A stretch of 64,000 nt of DNA from Silene conica (Eukaryota; Streptophyta; Magnoliopsida; Caryophyllales; Caryophyllaceae): the NCBI GenBank assembly GCA_029255685.2, contig CM055319.2, forward strand, positions 18,627,247-18,691,246, in the 5' to 3' direction. A program made the translations under genes and the position numbers. The notes beneath the pieces were generated by a model, which was given only the letters and a program-made list of their open reading frames with translations, did no database searches and was not told where the DNA came from. Positions 62,701 to 64,000 of the stretch are shown here, one piece after another (position 1 is the stretch's first letter; each line of letters begins with the position of its first letter).

Positions 62701-63155
62701 ATGCTGATGTTCGCCGTAGACCCTTAGAGTTTGAGGTGGGTGACCGAGTCTTCTTGAGAGTGTCTCCGATGAAGGGTGTTAAGAGGTTTGGAGTTAAGGG
62801 CAAATTGAGCCCTAAGTATATTGGACCTTTTGAGATCGTGAAGAGGATTGGTGCAGCTGCTTACCGATTGGACTTGCCTCCTAGTTTGGGCAAGGTTCAT
62901 AGCGTTTTTCATGTTTCCCAGCTCCGTAAGTATGTTAGTGACCCGAGTCATGTTCTGCCTAGAGAGATCGAGAACTTGGAGCCGAGTCTTGCTTTCGAGG
63001 AGCGTCCTGTGAAGATCCTAGACCGTCAGGATAGGAAGCTTAGGAGCAAGGTGGTGCCGTTAGTGAAGATCCTTTGGCGTTGCGGTGATGTTGAGGAGCA
63101 GACATGGGAGACTGAGGCATCGATGCGTATCGCGCATCCTTCTCTTTTCGATTGA
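59740..63155 (+). pseudogene. Ty3 protease, RT, RNase H, integrase and chromodomain, one frameshift
   Basis: This is Pol of the Ty3 element. Protease: [12 protein letters not shown] at about 59821. [23 protein letters not shown] and the catalytic [10 protein letters not shown] near 60830. RNase [11 protein letters not shown], then [13 protein letters not shown]. The frame ends at 61431 and continues in another frame from about 61420 ([12 protein letters not shown]), so one small indel splits RNase H. Integrase: zinc region ([19 protein letters not shown]), first Asp in [10 protein letters not shown], second in VSDRDSRF, Glu in [10 protein letters not shown]. The tail after residue 500 of the second frame ([15 protein letters not shown]) looks like a chromodomain, which directs chromoviruses to certain chromatin. 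Stop at 63153-63155. Confidence 0.92.
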
Positions 63156-63210
63156 GGTAGGGTTAGTTAGAATTTATCTCCGTCCGAGTTTCGAGGACGA
63201 AACATTTTGA

Positions 63211-63222
63211 AGTTGGGGTGAT
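63211..63222 (+). other. Ty3 polypurine tract
   Basis: AGTTGGGGTGAT directly precedes the 3' LTR, after the phrase CGAGGACGAAACATTTT typical of this group. Confidence 0.78.
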
Positions 63223-64000
63223 TGTAACATCCCGTATTTTCGTAAAATCTAATTTAATCGTTTTAAATTATTTTGCGTAATAAAATAATATTTTAATAAT
63301 TTAATTCGGAAGATTTTAATTTAATTAGTAAGATCCGTCTTAAGAACCTTAAGTCCTTAAGACGAATAATACTTGGTGAACTTAAACTCGTATCATGAAT
63401 ATCCGTTCAAGTGTCCGACCCGTTTCATTTATTACGGAAAGGACAATTACTTAAACCCCTAAAATCACATATGTCGACATAATCTTCATCCTTCACAACA
63501 TTTCCATTGTAAACAACTTTTCTCCTAAAACCTCCATAAACATCATCTTCTTTTGAGAGATTCTTCATCATCCGTTCTTCAAATTGCAAAAGTAAGTACA
63601 TTTTCGGAATCCTCGTTCGATTTCCTAGTCATCCGTCACTTTCATTTTTCGTTTCGTCGACTTTGAAAAACGGACTGTTTTCCTTAAAATCCGTTTTAAG
63701 AACTTAAAATCCGTTTTCTATGTTGTAGGTGTTGGCTTGGACGATCCCGACACCGATAGTTACGTGATTGAGGAGGATCATCTGCCGGAATAAGCTTAAA
63801 AGGTGACGATAATGAGAAACTCGGCCTTTATGTGTATATTAGCACTTTTGTTGTGATTTTCCTTATGGTTTCTGATTTTGTTCAAGGGATTATGTTTAAT
63901 GAACTTAGAAGCATGCCTAGGATTGTTCTTATGTGAGAAATCCATGTCTTATGATGTTGTTACATATTCATATGCTATTTTCAGTTTTTCACAAAGTTAA
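63223..64000 (+). repeat. 3' LTR of the Ty3 element (partial)
   Basis: The first 778 bp of the LTR are collinear with 54059-54836, with a few substitutions. The window ends inside it, so the downstream target duplication is not visible. Confidence 0.92.

Larger units (their letters stand above)
54059..64000 (+). mobile_element. Ty3 retrotransposon (chromovirus-like), runs off the window
   Basis: It has a 5' LTR of 2914 bp, a tRNA-Met-type primer site, gag, protease, RT, RNase H, integrase and a C-terminal chromodomain-like tail, then a polypurine tract and the first 778 bp of the 3' LTR. Gene order and LTR start (TGTAACATCCCG) fit the Tekay/Del group. It is disabled by an LTR insertion in gag, a stop in a zinc knuckle and a frameshift in RNase H. 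LTR similarity over the visible part is high, with only a handful of differences. Confidence 0.92.

Overview
The window reads as nuclear DNA of a flowering plant, most likely a eudicot. The evidence is very AT-rich intergenic DNA, spliced genes with GT-AG introns, a plant-type tRNA-Arg, an S-domain receptor kinase, plant-type Ty1/copia and Ty3 retrotransposons, a FAR1/MULE transposon, Stowaway-type mariner ends and Helitron ends. The species cannot be read from the sequence. Most of the 64 kb is transposon-derived.

Layout. (1) 0.8-8.1 kb, minus strand: a tandem family of four 90-residue proteins, the fourth frameshifted, followed by an unrelated 168-residue ORF. A Stowaway MITE (3604-3861) and a hAT MITE (5488-5875) lie between them. 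(2) 8145-13368: a very young, non-autonomous Tat/Athila-like LTR element, with TSD ATTAC, inserted about 16-20 bp upstream of the 168-residue ORF. It separates that ORF from its apparent TATA box near 13.47 kb. (3) 13.7-14.7 kb: three tRNA-derived, SINE-like repeats. (4) 16.5-18.1 kb: a long inverted repeat. (5) 18158-28502: a Ty1/copia element with 121-bp LTRs, broken by two stops and two frameshifts and split by a rearranged Ty3 remnant with a 2.4-kb LTR. (6) 28.6-29.7 kb: a TIR element and a tRNA-Arg(CCT) gene.

(7) 30124-34679, minus strand: a seven-exon G-type lectin S-receptor-like kinase with an open frame of 838 codons. It is the best-supported host gene here. (8) 35.4-44.1 kb: a decayed array of roughly 90-100-bp repeats. 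Many carry the plant snRNA upstream element (ATCCCACATCG) exactly 32 nt before TATAAAA. The array is split by a 4.95-kb MULE (36502-41451) encoding a FAR1-MULE transposase joined to an OTU domain, and carrying subterminal GGACGTG/CACGTCC hairpin arrays. (9) 45473-53301: a decayed mariner-like element holding a solo LTR, a truncated LTR element and a Helitron end. (10) 54059-64000: a Ty3 element with 2.9-kb LTRs running off the window, its gag split by a Tat-like solo LTR.

The probable host genes are the small-protein cluster, the 168-residue ORF, the receptor kinase and the tRNA. The most unusual structures are the USE/TATA array, the OTU-fused MULE with hairpin arrays, the small-protein cluster, and palindrome arrays recurring in three LTR families. 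All positions come from reading the sequence; no database or alignment program was used.
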